Part shown: positions 1 through 12,914 of the stretch, piece after piece
Numbering within the stretch: position 1 is the first letter of the stretch
How the letters are laid out: the number at the start of each line of letters is the position of its first letter
Source of the DNA: Lactarius indigo
Lineage: Eukaryota; Basidiomycota; Agaricomycetes; Russulales; Russulaceae
Direction: 5' to 3'
Length of the DNA stretch: 64,000 nt
NCBI GenBank assembly: GCA_025766275.1
Contig: JAFKAC010000059.1
Location: 186,001 to 250,000, forward strand
The notes under the pieces: generated by a model
Database searches by the model: none
What the model saw: only the letters and a program-made list of their open reading frames with translations
Told to the model about the DNA's origin: nothing
Made by a program: the position numbers and the translations under genes

Positions 1-449
1 ACGGGCCGGTGTTCCGTTGAGATTCAACGTGGCAACTCTGTCAATGGCCTGCACGTGCCATTCGCCCAGTGAATTGACGATGAACACAATCTCGACTATT
101 CTCAACTCCTCAGAACCAGCTATAGATCTGCGTGCTTCTCACGGGTGATCATCAATTTCACTTCTCGCTCTATTGCAAGATCACTCAACACCTGGATGCG
201 CACGACAAAGGGCTCAAGAGGCTAGCAGGCCGCGCTCAGGATGTAGAAGAAGAGAAGCAATCCGTCTTCCTGCATTTCCTCGCTTCACCGCCATGTCGGA
301 GCTGAGGTGCTTGGCTTAGTTGATCTGAACATCCGAACACTTCGCGATCGCGCGGCGAACCTTCGTAAAAGGTCGGTTTCTCCCGTGTCTGTCTACACAT
401 CCACGCGCACCACCCTCTGAGGACGTCTCATGGAGTGGGAGCTGGAATG
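1..449. other. No recognisable gene, left edge
   Basis: I see no supportable coding region here. The short open frames on both strands lack family motifs. The segment lies outside the duplicated block that begins near 450, so it has no partner in the window to test conservation. Confidence 0.5.
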
Positions 450-3400
450 TGATACGTTGACCATGCACGCCAGATTCATGCCCGCAGAGGTGCGCACATG
501 TGAACACGCAATGGGCTTGGATATCGAGAGAGTCGGCCCCGACCAGCTCCTGTTCCCCTATACCGTCGAAATTGATGACGACTCAGGCGTACTCACGTCC
601 CGCGCACGAAGCGAACGTCGTGATCGACTTCTTATCCCAGTTTAAAGGTACGCCATATCGATTGTACCCGCTCCGTGCGCGAACTGAAGGATGTCGATAC
701 TACTACTTCGACACCGCGGATGTACCCTGTGCCCAGAACAAGCGAGACAAAAGGCGATGAGCACACCGAGGTCCACGTGTACGCCTACGTCGTACTATTC
801 ATTGGCACTTTATTTCACGACTGACCGGCTGAGTATTGAGACTGCTCCCTATCGAAGGTTTGGATCCCGATGGTAGTTCATTGTCGACAGTAACCCGGCC
901 AGGAGTGAATGGGCACCCCGTTCTCATTCTCATGTCGCTGCAGGTTACCGTCCGCGCAGCCGTTTTAGTCATCGTCATTTGTTGCTCCTCTTTAGCCCCC
1001 GCCATTGACAGCACATATAACTTATCATGTCGTCCTTTGCGTTAATATAACACGAGTGGACAAACGGATTTTGAAGACAGGATGGGTTTATGATGATATC
1101 ATTGGCGCGGGTCGCGCCATGTGAATCCGCCGACGGTTCCCTCCCTAGTGCTGTACGAGGAAACCAGGTAACGCCCGCAGTTCTGTGCAACACGCGTTTA
1201 ACTCAAGCCTCTTCCTCAACGTCCAACACTCACTCACTCTAGCCCCAGGAACCCTTTCGAAAAATGGACCATCAGCACACCATATCGAATGTGTGCGTAA
1301 ATATCTGCTGACCCGCGATTGTCCCACCATCGAACCATTACTCCAGGTCAGGTCCCTCTGCATCGGAAATCCCTCAGCTACGCATCGAGGTGACCAGTAT
1401 GTACCTAAATCCTATAGTTGATACCCGCCGATAACGTATTTTATAGTCCTCCGAGCTCTCAATATCAAGAAGCGGCGACTCCTGAAGAACCGGGTCTTCG
1501 TTACTGTGACCAATCGGGAAACGACGAAGAAGACAAGGAGCGTTTCGATTGAGGGAGGAGCGGCGCAATGGGATCAGAAACTAGATGCATTGTACGACAT
1601 CTCTTTTTAAAATCTAGTTTTCCGGCTGAAAGTCCTGTTCAGTTATGTACAGCCGTCATCAGATCTTGTATTGCATCTATACGCGGAGCGATTGGTGCAC
1701 ACCGATACACTTATCGGGATGCATCAGATACCAATACCTGTCGAATCACAAATTGGTTTGTGTTTATGACGATATCGCTACCAGTAGCTGAACACCTTGT
1801 GTATAGATATCCCTGTTGTTTTTAGCAATGGCGACGGACAAGCTAGACAATCGATCCAACCGGTGATGCTCTACTTGACGATCACCGTGTCAGCGGAGCC
1901 GAATCCCACCAATCCCATAGCGACTGAAGTCGGCTCGCCAGCTACGCATCCTTCTATGACGCAAGACCCCATCAATGACCCCACTGCTTCCGAGCCGCTT
2001 TCACCCCCGACGGATCACGTTCCTACCGAGACTAGCGGTGCGGTGCCATCGTTTCCTGATGTCGAGGCCGTGATGTCACCGACAGAGGATGCTGTTCGTG
2101 ATGCCGATGAAGCTATCAAGGCGATCAACACGTCAGATACATGGGAAGGTGCTATTGCGAGGATCCAGTGGATGATGGATACATGTAGCGCGGCTGCGGG
2201 AGTGCGTCACTGCGCAATTCCCTTTAAACTTATCCTTGACTGGGCCTATTTCCGCTGTCAGCTTCACCCATACGCACAAATGGCATGTGGCCTGCTATTA
2301 GCGATTCCCAAGGTGCGCCGATTTTCGTTATTGTAGTAAGGAAGCACTGACGCCGATCCGGATGCTAGACTCTGCTAGAACAGTTTCAAAATGACGACAA
2401 TGTCCGATCTCTACTTGCGGCCGTACACGATGCGTTCGATTTCGCGAACCAGGAAAACATCCTGAAGTCCATCGAGCGCGAGTCGAGGCAGGCCCGAATC
2501 CTCACGCTTATGTTACAGCATGTCTGTAATTGCTGTGACTTGATACGATCGTATGCGAACGATTCGCAATTCTGTAAGTATTTTTCACCCGTTTCAGTGG
2601 CCGACGTAAACACGCCGTTGCCAGGGAAGCGAACATTGAAGAATATCGGCGGCCGAGTCAACAAACAGATCGATGACCTCCGCACCGCGCTTCTCGAACT
2701 CCGAAGGGCCTTCTTGGACGAGGCTGCCATCACCACAGAGATAACTACGCTCCAAATTCTGGATGACGTCGGAACAATTTCGGCCAGGATTTCTAATAGG
2801 CTTGACGGGATGGTCACCCAACTGAAGTGGGTGTCCAGCCAGGTTTCAGACGTCGGTACGTAGCCCCAACTGCTTGAGGGTTGTTGATCTGATTACTGTC
2901 ACAGATTTAGATGCGAAGATCAGAGAAATACCGTATGGGACAGGCTCACGCTTCGTGCCGGAAAAGGGCTGCCTTCCAGGAACTCGCACAGCCTTCTTAG
3001 ATCTCATCATTAACTGGGTGAATAATCCTGACTCGGAGCGTGGTCTTGTACTTCTTGGACAGGCGGGTACGGGAAAGTCGTCGATTGCGCACGAGATCGC
3101 GCATCGCTTCGATAAGATGCACCGTCTCACGTCATTGTTCATATTCTTGCGGAAAGAGCAATCTCAGCGCGATGCTTACAAATTCTTCACCACTCTGGCT
3201 CGCGATCTCTCCGATCGTTACCCTTCTTTCAAGACCGCGCTTGGAAGGATCGTGAAGGATGATTCCTCACTTCGGGTTCGTACCCGCGACTATCCCACAC
3301 TTTTCGAATCGCTAGTCCTCCAACCGCTTGAGGGTCTCCACATCGTCGGTCCCATTCTTGTTGTCATCGATGCGTTGGACGAGAGTGGAGACACGGCCGG

Positions 3401-6400
3401 TAGAAATGGGTTACACGCATTCCTTGCCAAAAACATATTCAAACTACCTTCGAACTTTCGCGTGCTTATCACTTCGAGGCCCGAGGATGGGATCCTGTCT
3501 GCGTTCAATGGGGCGCCGTCGACCGTCATCAAATACATGAATGACTCTGAACTGGCAGCTAGAACGGAGGACGATATACTGACCTTCCTTCAGAGGTTAC
3601 TCCCTTTGGATGCGTTCGAAGAGCACGGAGTCGCGCTGACAAGAAAGGCAGAAGGTCTGTTCCAGTGGGCGGCTGTCGCCGGTGGATTCATCCTAGATCC
3701 TCCCGAATGCTTCGGGTTCAGCAAGAAGAAGTGCATAAATCACCTTTTGAGACTGACTACAGATCGCGATGGACAAGATCCGTTGGACGAGCTATACAAG
3801 GAAGTCCTGGAAGGCTACTTCACACACCCGCAAGCTCGGCTTCTATTCCGTTCTGTCGTGGGACAGCTCATCACCGCATTCGAACCCCTCTCGATCCGCT
3901 CCCTGACCACTTTGCGAGGACATGGCCTCAATGGCGGCGACGACGACGCAGATTCTGTTGTTATAATGCTCGGCCGTCTGGGCTCATTGTTGAGCAACGT
4001 TAACTCATCCGATGACACCCTTCCTATTCTTCCTCTACATGCATCATTTCGTGACTTCCTGACAAATAAGGAGAAGAGCGGCAATTTCTCTATTCCCATT
4101 CGAGACGCCCACCATGAGTTGGCCCATTCATGTCTCGGTCTAGTACTTCGCGACCTCAGATTCAACATGTGCCACATTGAATCGTCATATCTTGCTAATA
4201 GAGACATTAAAGACCTTGAAGCTCGAGTCGCTAAACACATTTCACCAGCATTATTATATGCTTGCCGTTTCTACGACGATCATTTCGAACAACTTTCTTT
4301 CGAAACCGGTCTATTTGACAAACTGCGAGCTTTCTTTAGCGCGAAATTTCTCTTTTGGCTTGAGGCCCTTAGCTTGGTGGGCGATATGCGTCTTGTTTTG
4401 CCAGCGTTGTCGTCTGTAAATGTGTGGCTAGCCTCTGGTCGAGGTGTAAGTTCGAACATCCATTCTGCGAGGCTGACGAACAACTAATGAAAACAGTCGC
4501 AACAGGTTTCTCCGGAAGAGCTAGAGAAATTGACCGCGTTCATCAACGATGCCACTGCGTTCGTGCGGTACTTCGGGATAGCGATGGCAAAGAGCGCACC
4601 GCATGTCTACATTTCTACTTTACCATTTGCGCCGACTTGTTCTCTTGTTTCGACGCATTATTCAAGCATGTTTCCTCGAACATTGCGTGTCGAAAGTGGA
4701 CGATTATCTCATTGGCCTTCATCAGAGATGGTGATTTCAAATGTCGGGGGTCCTGTCTATTCCATCGCACTCTCTCCAGATGGCCAACGCATTATCTCGG
4801 GCTCTTACGGTGGAGGAATTTGCGTGTGGAATGCCACGACGGGAGAGAGTGTGGCAGGTCCATTTATCGGAAACACGTGGTCTGTTGCATTCTCGCCAGA
4901 TGGCCAGCGCATTGCCTCAAGCATGAACGATAACGCAATTCACGTGTGGGATGCCATGACTGGAGAGATCGTGGTGGACTCGTGTAGTGGGCACACAGAG
5001 CTGGTCGCATCCGTGGCATTCTCCCCAGATGGCCAGTGCATCGTCTCTGGCTCATGGGACCAAACAATTCGTGTATGGAAGGCTACAACAGGAGAGACGG
5101 TGGCAGGCACACTTAGTGGGCACACAGGTCGTGTCATGTCTGTAGCATTCTCCCCAGATAGCCAGCGAATTGTCTCTGGCTCGGAGGACCAAACGATTCG
5201 TATCTGGAACTCCACCACGGGAGAGACGGTGGGAGGCCCATACAGTGGGCACACAAATTGGGTCACGTCTGTGGCATTCTCTCCAGACGGTCAGCGCGTC
5301 ATTTCGGGTTCGGAAGATGACACGATTCGTGTGTGGTGCGCCGTAACGGGAGAAACAATGGCGGGCCCGTTCAGTGGACATACGAGTTCGGTTCAGTCTG
5401 TAACGTTCTCTGCAGATGGTCGATGCATCGTCTCGGGCTCATTCGATCGAACGATTCGCGTGTGGGATGCCATAACAGGAGCGGCAGTGGCAGGCCCATT
5501 TAGTGGGCACACTGGTTCGGTCGAATCAGTTACGTTCTCGCCAGATGGCCAGCGCATCATCTCAGGTTCTCAGGATGGAACCATTCGTGTGTGGAATGTC
5601 ACAACTGGAGGGATGGCGGCAGGCGCATTCGATGGACACAGGGATTGGGTCACGTGTGTAGCATTCTCACCAGATGGCAAGCGCGTTGTCTCTGGATCGC
5701 ATGACCACACAATTCGTGTGTGGAATGCCATGACAGGACAACCAGTGACAAGCCCATTTATTGGACACAAAAGTTGGGTCCAATCCGTGGAATTCTCCCC
5801 AGATGGTCAACGTGTTGTCTCAGGCTCGGCAGATTCGACAATTCGCGTCTGGAATGCGACAACAGGAGAGACGGTGGCAGGCCCATTTAGTCCCGAAAAC
5901 TGGGTCATCTGTGTGGCATTCTCTCCAGATGGCAAGCTTATCGTATCGGGCTCGAACGATGGATCAATTCTTGGATCAATTTTTGTGTGGGATGCTACAA
6001 TAGGAGAGACGGCGGCAAGTCCATCCGCTGGACACCAGAGTTCGGTCAGTTCCGTGGCATTTTCCCCAGACGGTCAGCGGATTGTCTCGGGCTCACACGA
6101 TAAAACAATTCTCGTGTGGAATGCCATAACAGGAGAGATAGTGGCAGGCCCGTTCAGTGGGCATACAGATCTGGTCACCTCTGCGATATTCACTCCAGAT
6201 GGTCAGCGTGTCATCTCGGGGTCGCATGATTCAACAATCCGTGTCTGGGATCCCTCGACAGGAGAGACTGTAGCAGGCCCATTTAGTGGGCACATAGGTT
6301 GGATCTACTCTGTGGCAATCTCCCCGGACGGCCAGTGCATTGCTTCAGGCTCGGAAGACCAGACGATTCGCATGTGGAACCCCACCACTGGAGAGAGTGT

Positions 6401-6865
6401 GGCAGGCCCATACTGTGGGCACGCAAATTCGGTCCAGTCCGTGGCATTCTCTCCGGATGGTCAGCGCGTCGTCTCATCAGCATATGGATCAATTCGTATG
6501 TTGGATGTTACGACATGCAAGACGGAAAATACTGGACAGGTTGACTTCACTTACCGATCGAAGATAAACGAGGAAGGATGGATATGTGGTAGCAACGATG
6601 AACTGTTAATGTGGATCCCGCCGTTACATAGGGCAAATCTTCACCGGCCAGGTGACATCTGGGTTGTGGGCGAACATGAAACTCGCTTATGTCTTTCTGA
6701 TTTTGCGCACGGTCATAGTTGGAGTACTTGTATTGACGCCTAGATAGAAATACCACGCCGATTTGCTGTGTAATGCGCAAGGTAATGCGCCTGGCCTTCA
6801 TTGGGAGATCGAACCCGAATGCGGCGGGCCGGAGTTCCGACGACTGCATTACGCCATGGTTTCTG
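450..6865 (+). repeat. Tandem segmental duplication, copy 1
   Basis: This segment aligns, with scattered substitutions and small indels, to 14550-21065 in the same orientation, about 14.1-14.2 kb downstream. The alignment starts at TGATACGTTG in both copies and fades after the NLR stop codon, near 6865 and 21065. Copy 2 carries about 200 bp (near 14810-15020) that is missing here. The first 800 bp of the block precede the NLR start codon and hold no convincing gene of their own; they probably include the promoter. The copies differ at many positions, so this is not an assembly echo. Confidence 0.9.
1264..6743 (+). CDS. C2-NACHT-WD40 (NLR-like) protein, intact copy
   Basis: Probable STAND ATPase of the fungal NLR-like type, thought to act in non-self recognition and programmed cell death. 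My exon model is 1264-1296, 1378-1396, 1447-1591, 1643-1755, 1807-2312, 2369-2855, 2905-4445 and 4497-6743. All introns are GT..AG and the phases close into 1696 codons. Domains: a C2-like beta domain (about residues 11-135, beginning LRIEVTILRALNIKKRRLL), a Pro/Thr-rich linker, a helical region (about 190-430), and NACHT with P-loop GQAGTGKS (486-493) and Walker B ILVVIDALDE (585-594). Fourteen near-identical 43-residue WD40 repeats follow (about 1030-1630), then a short C-terminal tail. The first two exons are the least certain part; the ATG at 1264 was chosen because it gives an uninterrupted frame into the C2 strand. Target specificity is unknown. Confidence 0.85.
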
Positions 6866-8499
6866 CTCTTCTCTCCTTCTCGCTCTCCCTTACTAACGGT
6901 CGTCTCGACTCACTTGTCCGATTTATTTTTAGTGTTGCTGTTGATTGCTGATTTTGGCTTCGGTTTTCGGGACTCATCTTACATACTGTTACGATTCCCC
7001 CATCGTACTTATAACCCCGACTTTCTTAAGACGTGTTCATGAACGCTACTGATACCGCTTGCTGCTCGCTGTGTAAGTGCAGGACTCAGATGAGCTTCGG
7101 GAAAAATAGTTAGCATGTGCGTGCGCCCACCGGTCTGCCACATTGCTTCATTACTGTAACAAAAAATAGCCACAGATTCAAATTTTGCATGCTGGATGCG
7201 ATGTAGTTGATCGTGTCCAGCAGGCTATCCGATGTACGGGCGTCTCGGTCTCTGGCACGAGCCAGCCAGACTACCAAGTTAGGTTACGCTTCCTGAGGTT
7301 AGTTCCTCATGTGCTGCTTAGATCAACTCTGGCAGAGTGGGCGTCAGCGCTGGGGTCGTACGATTAATGCGTAGACATTTCGACGCGTCTTTGTTGATCT
7401 ATACTTTTTGCGTGTTCGATTCTGGGATTGGATTGAATGAGCCAACAACGCGCCTGTTTTCGTCGGCTCGCATCTCTTCGTTGTCTCAAGAAAAACAGAA
7501 ATGCCAAAGTAGGAGGCGGGATTGCCGTTGACGTGGGTCGAGGTAGAATGAGATACCTCCATTGAGTATCGTCAACAATCGTACGGTATGGTCATCGTAC
7601 GGTATGGTCGGGTGCTGCCTTCCACCCAGGCTTCCAAACTTGGCTTGGCTCTCTTCCAAGGTTGTCCACTGAATAGCAACAAAAACGGACTCTGTCAGAT
7701 GAAGAGCGTATAGACGTGATAGTCAGTCCTCCGGCCTATGAGCCGATCTATCGCTTCGAGCAGTCAGCAGCGCCTGATTGCTTTCGGATCGTCGTCTTTC
7801 TTGATAATAGACAATATCATTAGCTGAAGTAGTGAAACGGTTGGTTGAACAAGACAAGAAGGTGGAAGAACATGACAACCGATGTGATCCCGCAGGATCA
7901 GAATCAATTTTAAGTCTGTGGTACCTTACTAGAATAAAACCTCTGCGTGTTTCGCAGTCAGAGGGAGGAAAGAGCTACGCATGACCGCCGCTGTGATGAA
8001 GAGTACAGGATCAGCAATCCAGGCTTGGACGCGACCTCTATTGAGAAAGTACCAAAAAAAAAAGGTCGTTGGCTGAAATTATCAGTGCACGAGTCCCGCG
8101 TCTATGCATTGCGGTAAAGTAGCTCTCGCAACACAAATCGACAAAGTCTTTGGTAAAATTACCCTGACGCCTGCGTGTTGGAGACAACCGTGACCTGGGG
8201 AATTTAAAAATTCTCACGTTGAGTTTCAGGACGTGATGACGTCGTTCACAGAGACGAGTCTTGGCAAACGCAGGTCGGGCTCACACCTAGAAAAGGTCAC
8301 AGAACCGAATAACGATATCGTTGTCCGCGGTCTCGGCAAACGACAGTGGAAGCCTTGGTGGAAGCAATTGGTGGAACAAGGGTGGATCGATGCCCATATA
8401 AGGAATGTCTTGGTCATCGAAGAGCGTCCCGGCACTGTCCCGGCTTTCCACCTACGCCCGAGTCCGAGTCTTGGCTCGTCTTTGGACACCATTTAGCAG
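6866..8499. other. Intergenic, no gene recognised
   Basis: No family motif or convincing exon chain is visible. It contains a 17-bp tandem pair (CGTACGGTATGGTCAT type) near 7579-7610 and a short A-run near 8053. The 3' part presumably holds the former promoter of the ANTH relic that starts at 8500. Confidence 0.5.
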
Positions 8500-9630
8500 A
8501 TGTCTTCTTTCGAAAAGGTCGTCAAAAATGCTTGCAAACCAAAGCCTACACCGCCCAAGTCAAAGGTTAGCCTCTTACTTCCTGCGTGTACGCCAACTCA
8601 CACACCCCTCTCGGGTCAGTATGTCGACCCAATCATCGCTGCAACATGGTCGGAGGATGGCGCCATCCACGATGTCTGCAAAGCTCTTTCCCCTCGCTTT
8701 CGAGAGCCAAACTCTATCGTCAGTTGATCGAATGAATAGTAGGACGCGCCAGTGGGCCGACGACGATTCAGGTGGTGTTCAAGGCGCTTATTGTCCTTCA
8801 CACGATGGTTCGGAATGGCGCAACGGACAATGTACTCCAATATCTGTCCTCTTCGGATGTTCTACGATTGAAGAATGTCTCTGGCGGTCAATGGGAAGGT
8901 ACGGGTCATATCTTTCTTTCATCTCCGGACTTACTCACTTCGACCAGGTTACAACGCGCCTAAGAATCTCCAGCATTATGCTCTATATCTCGACACGCGC
9001 ATACGTTCGTACCGTGATCTCAAACACGATGCCATCCGTGTACAGTCTGAAACGAACCGTGACATGCGTTTATCTATGTCACTGGAAGAGGATGGGCGAC
9101 TCGCTCGTAATCAGACTTTCGAGGACTGCACGCGAAAGGCCCAACCTCCTGGTGGCATCTCGAGGAGCAAGATGATCATGGGCTGTAAGCTCCGGGTGAT
9201 GACGGTAGAGAGGGCTTGCTGAGAGAGACCAAGGTGGTCCAGAAGTTGTTGGATGCACTCGTGCAGTGTGGAGTAAGCTCCGACTTTTTGCCTCTGCTTC
9301 TCTAGCTCACGTTTCCATCAGTTCTACTTGGATGTTTTGGACGATGAGCTAACTATCACGGCCCTTTGAATGTTCGTCAAAGATCTCTTCGTTCTTTTCC
9401 AGGCTGTCAATGAGGAGGTTATCAACGTGTAAGGTTTCGATCAGCCCTGTCCGGGGTACTTATCGCCGACGCTTCACTTCGTACAGAGAATTACTTTGAG
9501 ATGTTACGCGTCGACGCCGGACAAGCTCTCACGATATATGCAAATAGGCAGAGCTTATAGTCGAGTATCTTGGCGTTGCGAAGAAACTCCAAAATCACCT
9601 TAATGTATCGATCCCAAACCCGAAACATGT
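8500..9630 (+). pseudogene. ANTH-domain clathrin assembly (AP180/YAP180-like) pseudogene
   Basis: The start reads MSSFEKVVKNACKPKPTPPK, the typical opening of fungal AP180-type adaptors, which bind PIP2 and clathrin at the plasma membrane during endocytosis. Exons 8500-8565, 8620-8718, 8772-8898 and from 8948 splice in frame through the ANTH helices (FKALIVLHTMV, then NLQHYALYLDTRI). The frame breaks near 9213: one base is missing before what should read GLLRETKVVQKLLDAL. A TGA at 9367-9369 replaces the Arg expected in TALRM (CGA to TGA). Pieces such as ENYFEM, VDAGQALTIY and EYLGVAKKLQNHLN continue in shifting frames to about 9630. No C-terminal clathrin/EH-binding tail was recognised. A functional gene is unlikely unless the sequence has errors. 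Confidence 0.8.
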
Positions 9631-12206
9631 ACGTATCCCCGATCTTACTTATTAACGCGAACAATGACTCCACGGATAAGGGTCTCAAGAACGGTTGACC
9701 TAACCCGAAGAAAGCAGAGAAAGGCGAGTGCGCTAACACAAATTATTGGGATTACTTATTTTTTTCTACCCGTAGCGGCGTCATCTACGTCAATGGCGCC
9801 AGATGCGGAAGGGTCTTCTAAAGACGCACCGAGGATGGAACGACAATCTTCAACCCGCAAACTGGACGGTATGCGCTTTTCCCAGATTATTTCATGCGCT
9901 TCTTACCCGTTTTGCTCTCAGCCCCGCGGCTGACCAGTTCCAACAAGTAACGTGCGACCCTTTCGATGCGGCTGGCACGCTCATGTCATCTCCCACTTGC
10001 ATGGCAACAAATTGAGCAATGCTCGGGTCGCAAACGAGAAGGGCATGCAACGGTAGTTGACTGGATTTGTGACCTGTTTCCCTCATTAATACTCCCACAA
10101 GCCGCTACGCACGACATTAGTGAGTCAGTGAACACTCTACCAGAACTGTACTCTTCACATTGTGTAAGTCAACGCAATCCTCAACTTACACGATAATATG
10201 ACAAGTTTTTTCAACACTCTTTTTAGCTGGGAGATGCGCGAGCTGGGACCTCTGTTTCCATATCTTCGCCACAGACAGCAGCAGCGCAGATGGATTGCCA
10301 CGTGTTGGCAAAACCTGCACGGGGTTTGGCGTGCGCCGGTCGGGGTAATAGTTTCCCAACCCGTACAAAATTCATACCCGTAGAGCGGGTACCTGCAGGT
10401 TTTCCAACTTGGGTATCACTCCCAAATTCTCCCTTTTGCTTAAGTTTTGCCAGTTTCTTTATTGGATCGCCTCCATTGGACCGCCTCCACGTGGCTTAGC
10501 TACCAAATCGGACTCATTCCCACGATGTCGCGCCACACCACTATCGATTCTCCCACTTACCCGATCCCTTCCCGTCCGAGTCTTTCCATCCATCCACCCA
10601 CATATCCATCTTTCTCTCTTTCGTCACCCGTCACTAGTATCCAACCCTTTGTTACATCGTATCAAAGAGCATCGATGACGACGACGGTCCACCTGTTTTC
10701 GTCACACAATCACGATGACAAACGGCCTCTAGGGCACTCTTAGACCAGCCCCGTGTCCCCGCACCTCAACCGTCATTGTTCGGCGTGACAGTAATGAGGT
10801 GAGTCAGGTGACCACGACCGTGATGGCGGGGCGATGTTGACCCATGATACGGCCAGTACGGCGGCAACGAGGCAACATCGACTAGGGCAACAGGGCGATC
10901 CTGCACGACGATGCCAACCACTGGCACTGCAGCAATGACTTCCCCCCCTTCCGGGCTCGCGCTCATCGTTGTCGCCATGTTCAATGCACCGGACATACCC
11001 GTGCACCATTTCGTTTACTTTTCTTTGCAGCGGCTTGGCGCATTCACATGACCTTGTCGCATTTCTCTAGGACCTGCGATACTCCATCATTTTTACATCG
11101 TGCCGTTTTCTTTTTTCTTCTTTTTGGATTCACATCTCGTTGTTTTCCTACCCCTACAGAATCCTACCAACCGCACGGCGTCAATAGTCGGTACTCTTGA
11201 ACCTATACCGTCAAGCAATCAAGTTTTATTATTGCTGTCCTCAAGACTTCAAGGTAAGTTGTCAAAGTTTGCGCTATCCCAACGACTGCTCGCAACTTCT
11301 ACGGGTGACCTCACGACGATCACGGCTGCTACCGCGACAACGACCTCAACTACGACTACAATTACGACGTGGCAATGACAATCACGCCACAGTAATGACC
11401 ACAGTGACGGCAACAAAGGAAGTAGCAGTCACAACGAGGTGACCACAACCGCAACCGCGACGAGTGAGCGCGACGAGACCATCACGACCGCGATAGCGAG
11501 GAGGCGACCACGACGACGGAGACGACCATGACAGCAATGAGGCGATGAGGAGACGGCGACGCACAAGGTGCCATAATGACCTTGGGAAGAAGGCGACGAC
11601 GGCATTTTTGCTTTGTAGGAATATCGGAATAAATTCCACCTGAGTAGGACTGCACTGAGCTCTGAGACCTACAGACATGCGGGTACAGGTACCCGTGAAA
11701 CCTGTCAGCACTCATTAGATCCGCCTCTACCCGTACCCATATGCGCGTGTACCTGTACCCGTGAACACGGGTACGGGTATGGCCCCGAAGTGACATGGGG
11801 GTTACTCATGGTAATCCCTAACAGCGCAAACGTCTCGTCACAAAGCAGCCAACTCCCCTGGGCCACTCTCTCGGATCATATTATAACGAGTGCCTGTCAT
11901 GTCACAACGGTAGTGGAAAGATCTTTAAAGTCTTCGAAGCGACACCCACAATCCTGTGACTGCTGCGACTTTGGTAGTGTCATCTTAGAGCCTTTGGACG
12001 TTATTCCTGCGCAATTGCGTTGCCTGTATGAAAGTATAGACATTGACATTGAAGACTTTCGTATGCACATCAGACTGTATAACAAATTCATATTTCACAT
12101 CCACTGGTGCATCTCGTTGGTGTTGTTTACCACGGACGTGGACCTCCTTGCTAGAAAATCCAAGGTGAAATTCATCACCGACCTGGACCCCTGATCGGTG
12201 TTGTGC
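9631..12206. other. Intergenic, low-complexity stretches, no gene recognised
   Basis: The segment is a patchwork: a C/T-rich stretch (about 10530-10640), an ACGAC-rich stretch (about 11280-11560), and a cluster of GGTACCCGTGA-like motifs in both orientations (about 11650-11790) that resembles a dispersed repeat. The longest frame (11790-12194, plus) matches no family I know and has no intron or motif support, so I do not call it a gene. Confidence 0.45.
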
Positions 12207-12486
12207 CAGTCGGGGACTAAGTCGGGGTTAGGCGGACGCCAAGTCGGACTCGGATTAGTTGGGAGGCGGGTCTCGCACTGAACACAACTAAACTCAAGGC
12301 ACAGTAAAATTATTTCATAAGCCTTTCTACAGTATACATGATACTGTTTTCTCGCAATATCCAAATTCAGTGTTTGTTCTTGTAAGTGTGAAATAAATTT
12401 ACTGTGCCTTGAGTTTAGTTGTGTTCAGTGACAGGTCCGATAGATCCGACTTGGCATCCGCCTAACCCCGACGTAGTCCCCGACTG
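12207..12486. mobile_element. Foldback/MITE-like element with ~100-bp inverted arms
   Basis: Left arm (about 12207-12316) and right arm (about 12388-12486) are inverted copies with a few mismatches and one small indel, separated by about 70 bp of AT-rich spacer. Both ends read CAGTCGGGGACTA inward. There is no coding capacity. The arms pair outward to a few more bases (TGTTGT on both flanks), so the true ends and any target duplication could not be fixed. It looks like a non-autonomous DNA transposon; the parent family is not evident in this window. Confidence 0.75.
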
Positions 12487-12914
12487 ACAACATCGTGACT
12501 GGGCCCACCTAAGGGCGCTATACACTAACAATTAACGTGGTCACCATGTCCCCATGGGCTCTCGTCGCCGCGACGTATTGCTCCTGGCGACACCTCGCAC
12601 TGTTCACAGTTTGGGGATGGTAATGCCCTATGTGTCTATCTGTGCTAATTGCCTGCGTGTCTGGCATTCGAGTGTCGTATTTTCCGTAGCCATCCCAGTC
12701 AAATCCTCCCCCCAATTATCTTACCTTGAAGAAGAGTGTTTTTGGAAATTCTCTTAACATGTTTAGACTGTTCCGTTATCTTGGCGACATTACCTTATGG
12801 TACGAATAAAAACGCTGGTCCAAGGACACTTTTATTTACACCATCCCAGATCGTCCATTTCACCCAACTTCCTCCCCACCCCCTCTAAAGTGTCTTGCAC
12901 ATACTGGGCTAACT
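12487..12914. other. Upstream region of the aquaglyceroporin gene
   Basis: No separate gene is seen. The last 100 bp before the ATG are C/T-rich (CCATCCCAGATCG to CCACCCCCTC), as in many fungal core promoters, and no clear TATA box stands out. Confidence 0.35.

Noticed and set aside
2574..2597. Possible 24-nt intron (GTAAGT...TTTCAG) in the NLR helical domain, also in copy 2
   Set aside because: Far below the size of the other introns here (42 nt or more), in frame and free of stops; kept as coding.
4740..6500. Regular ~129-bp repeats that could be mistaken for a satellite or CRISPR-like array
   Set aside because: They are in-frame WD40 codons; there are no uniform short repeats with unique spacers, and the organism is eukaryotic.
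11790..12194. 134-codon plus-strand frame
   Set aside because: No recognisable motif and the 3' end touches the foldback element; composition does not look coding.
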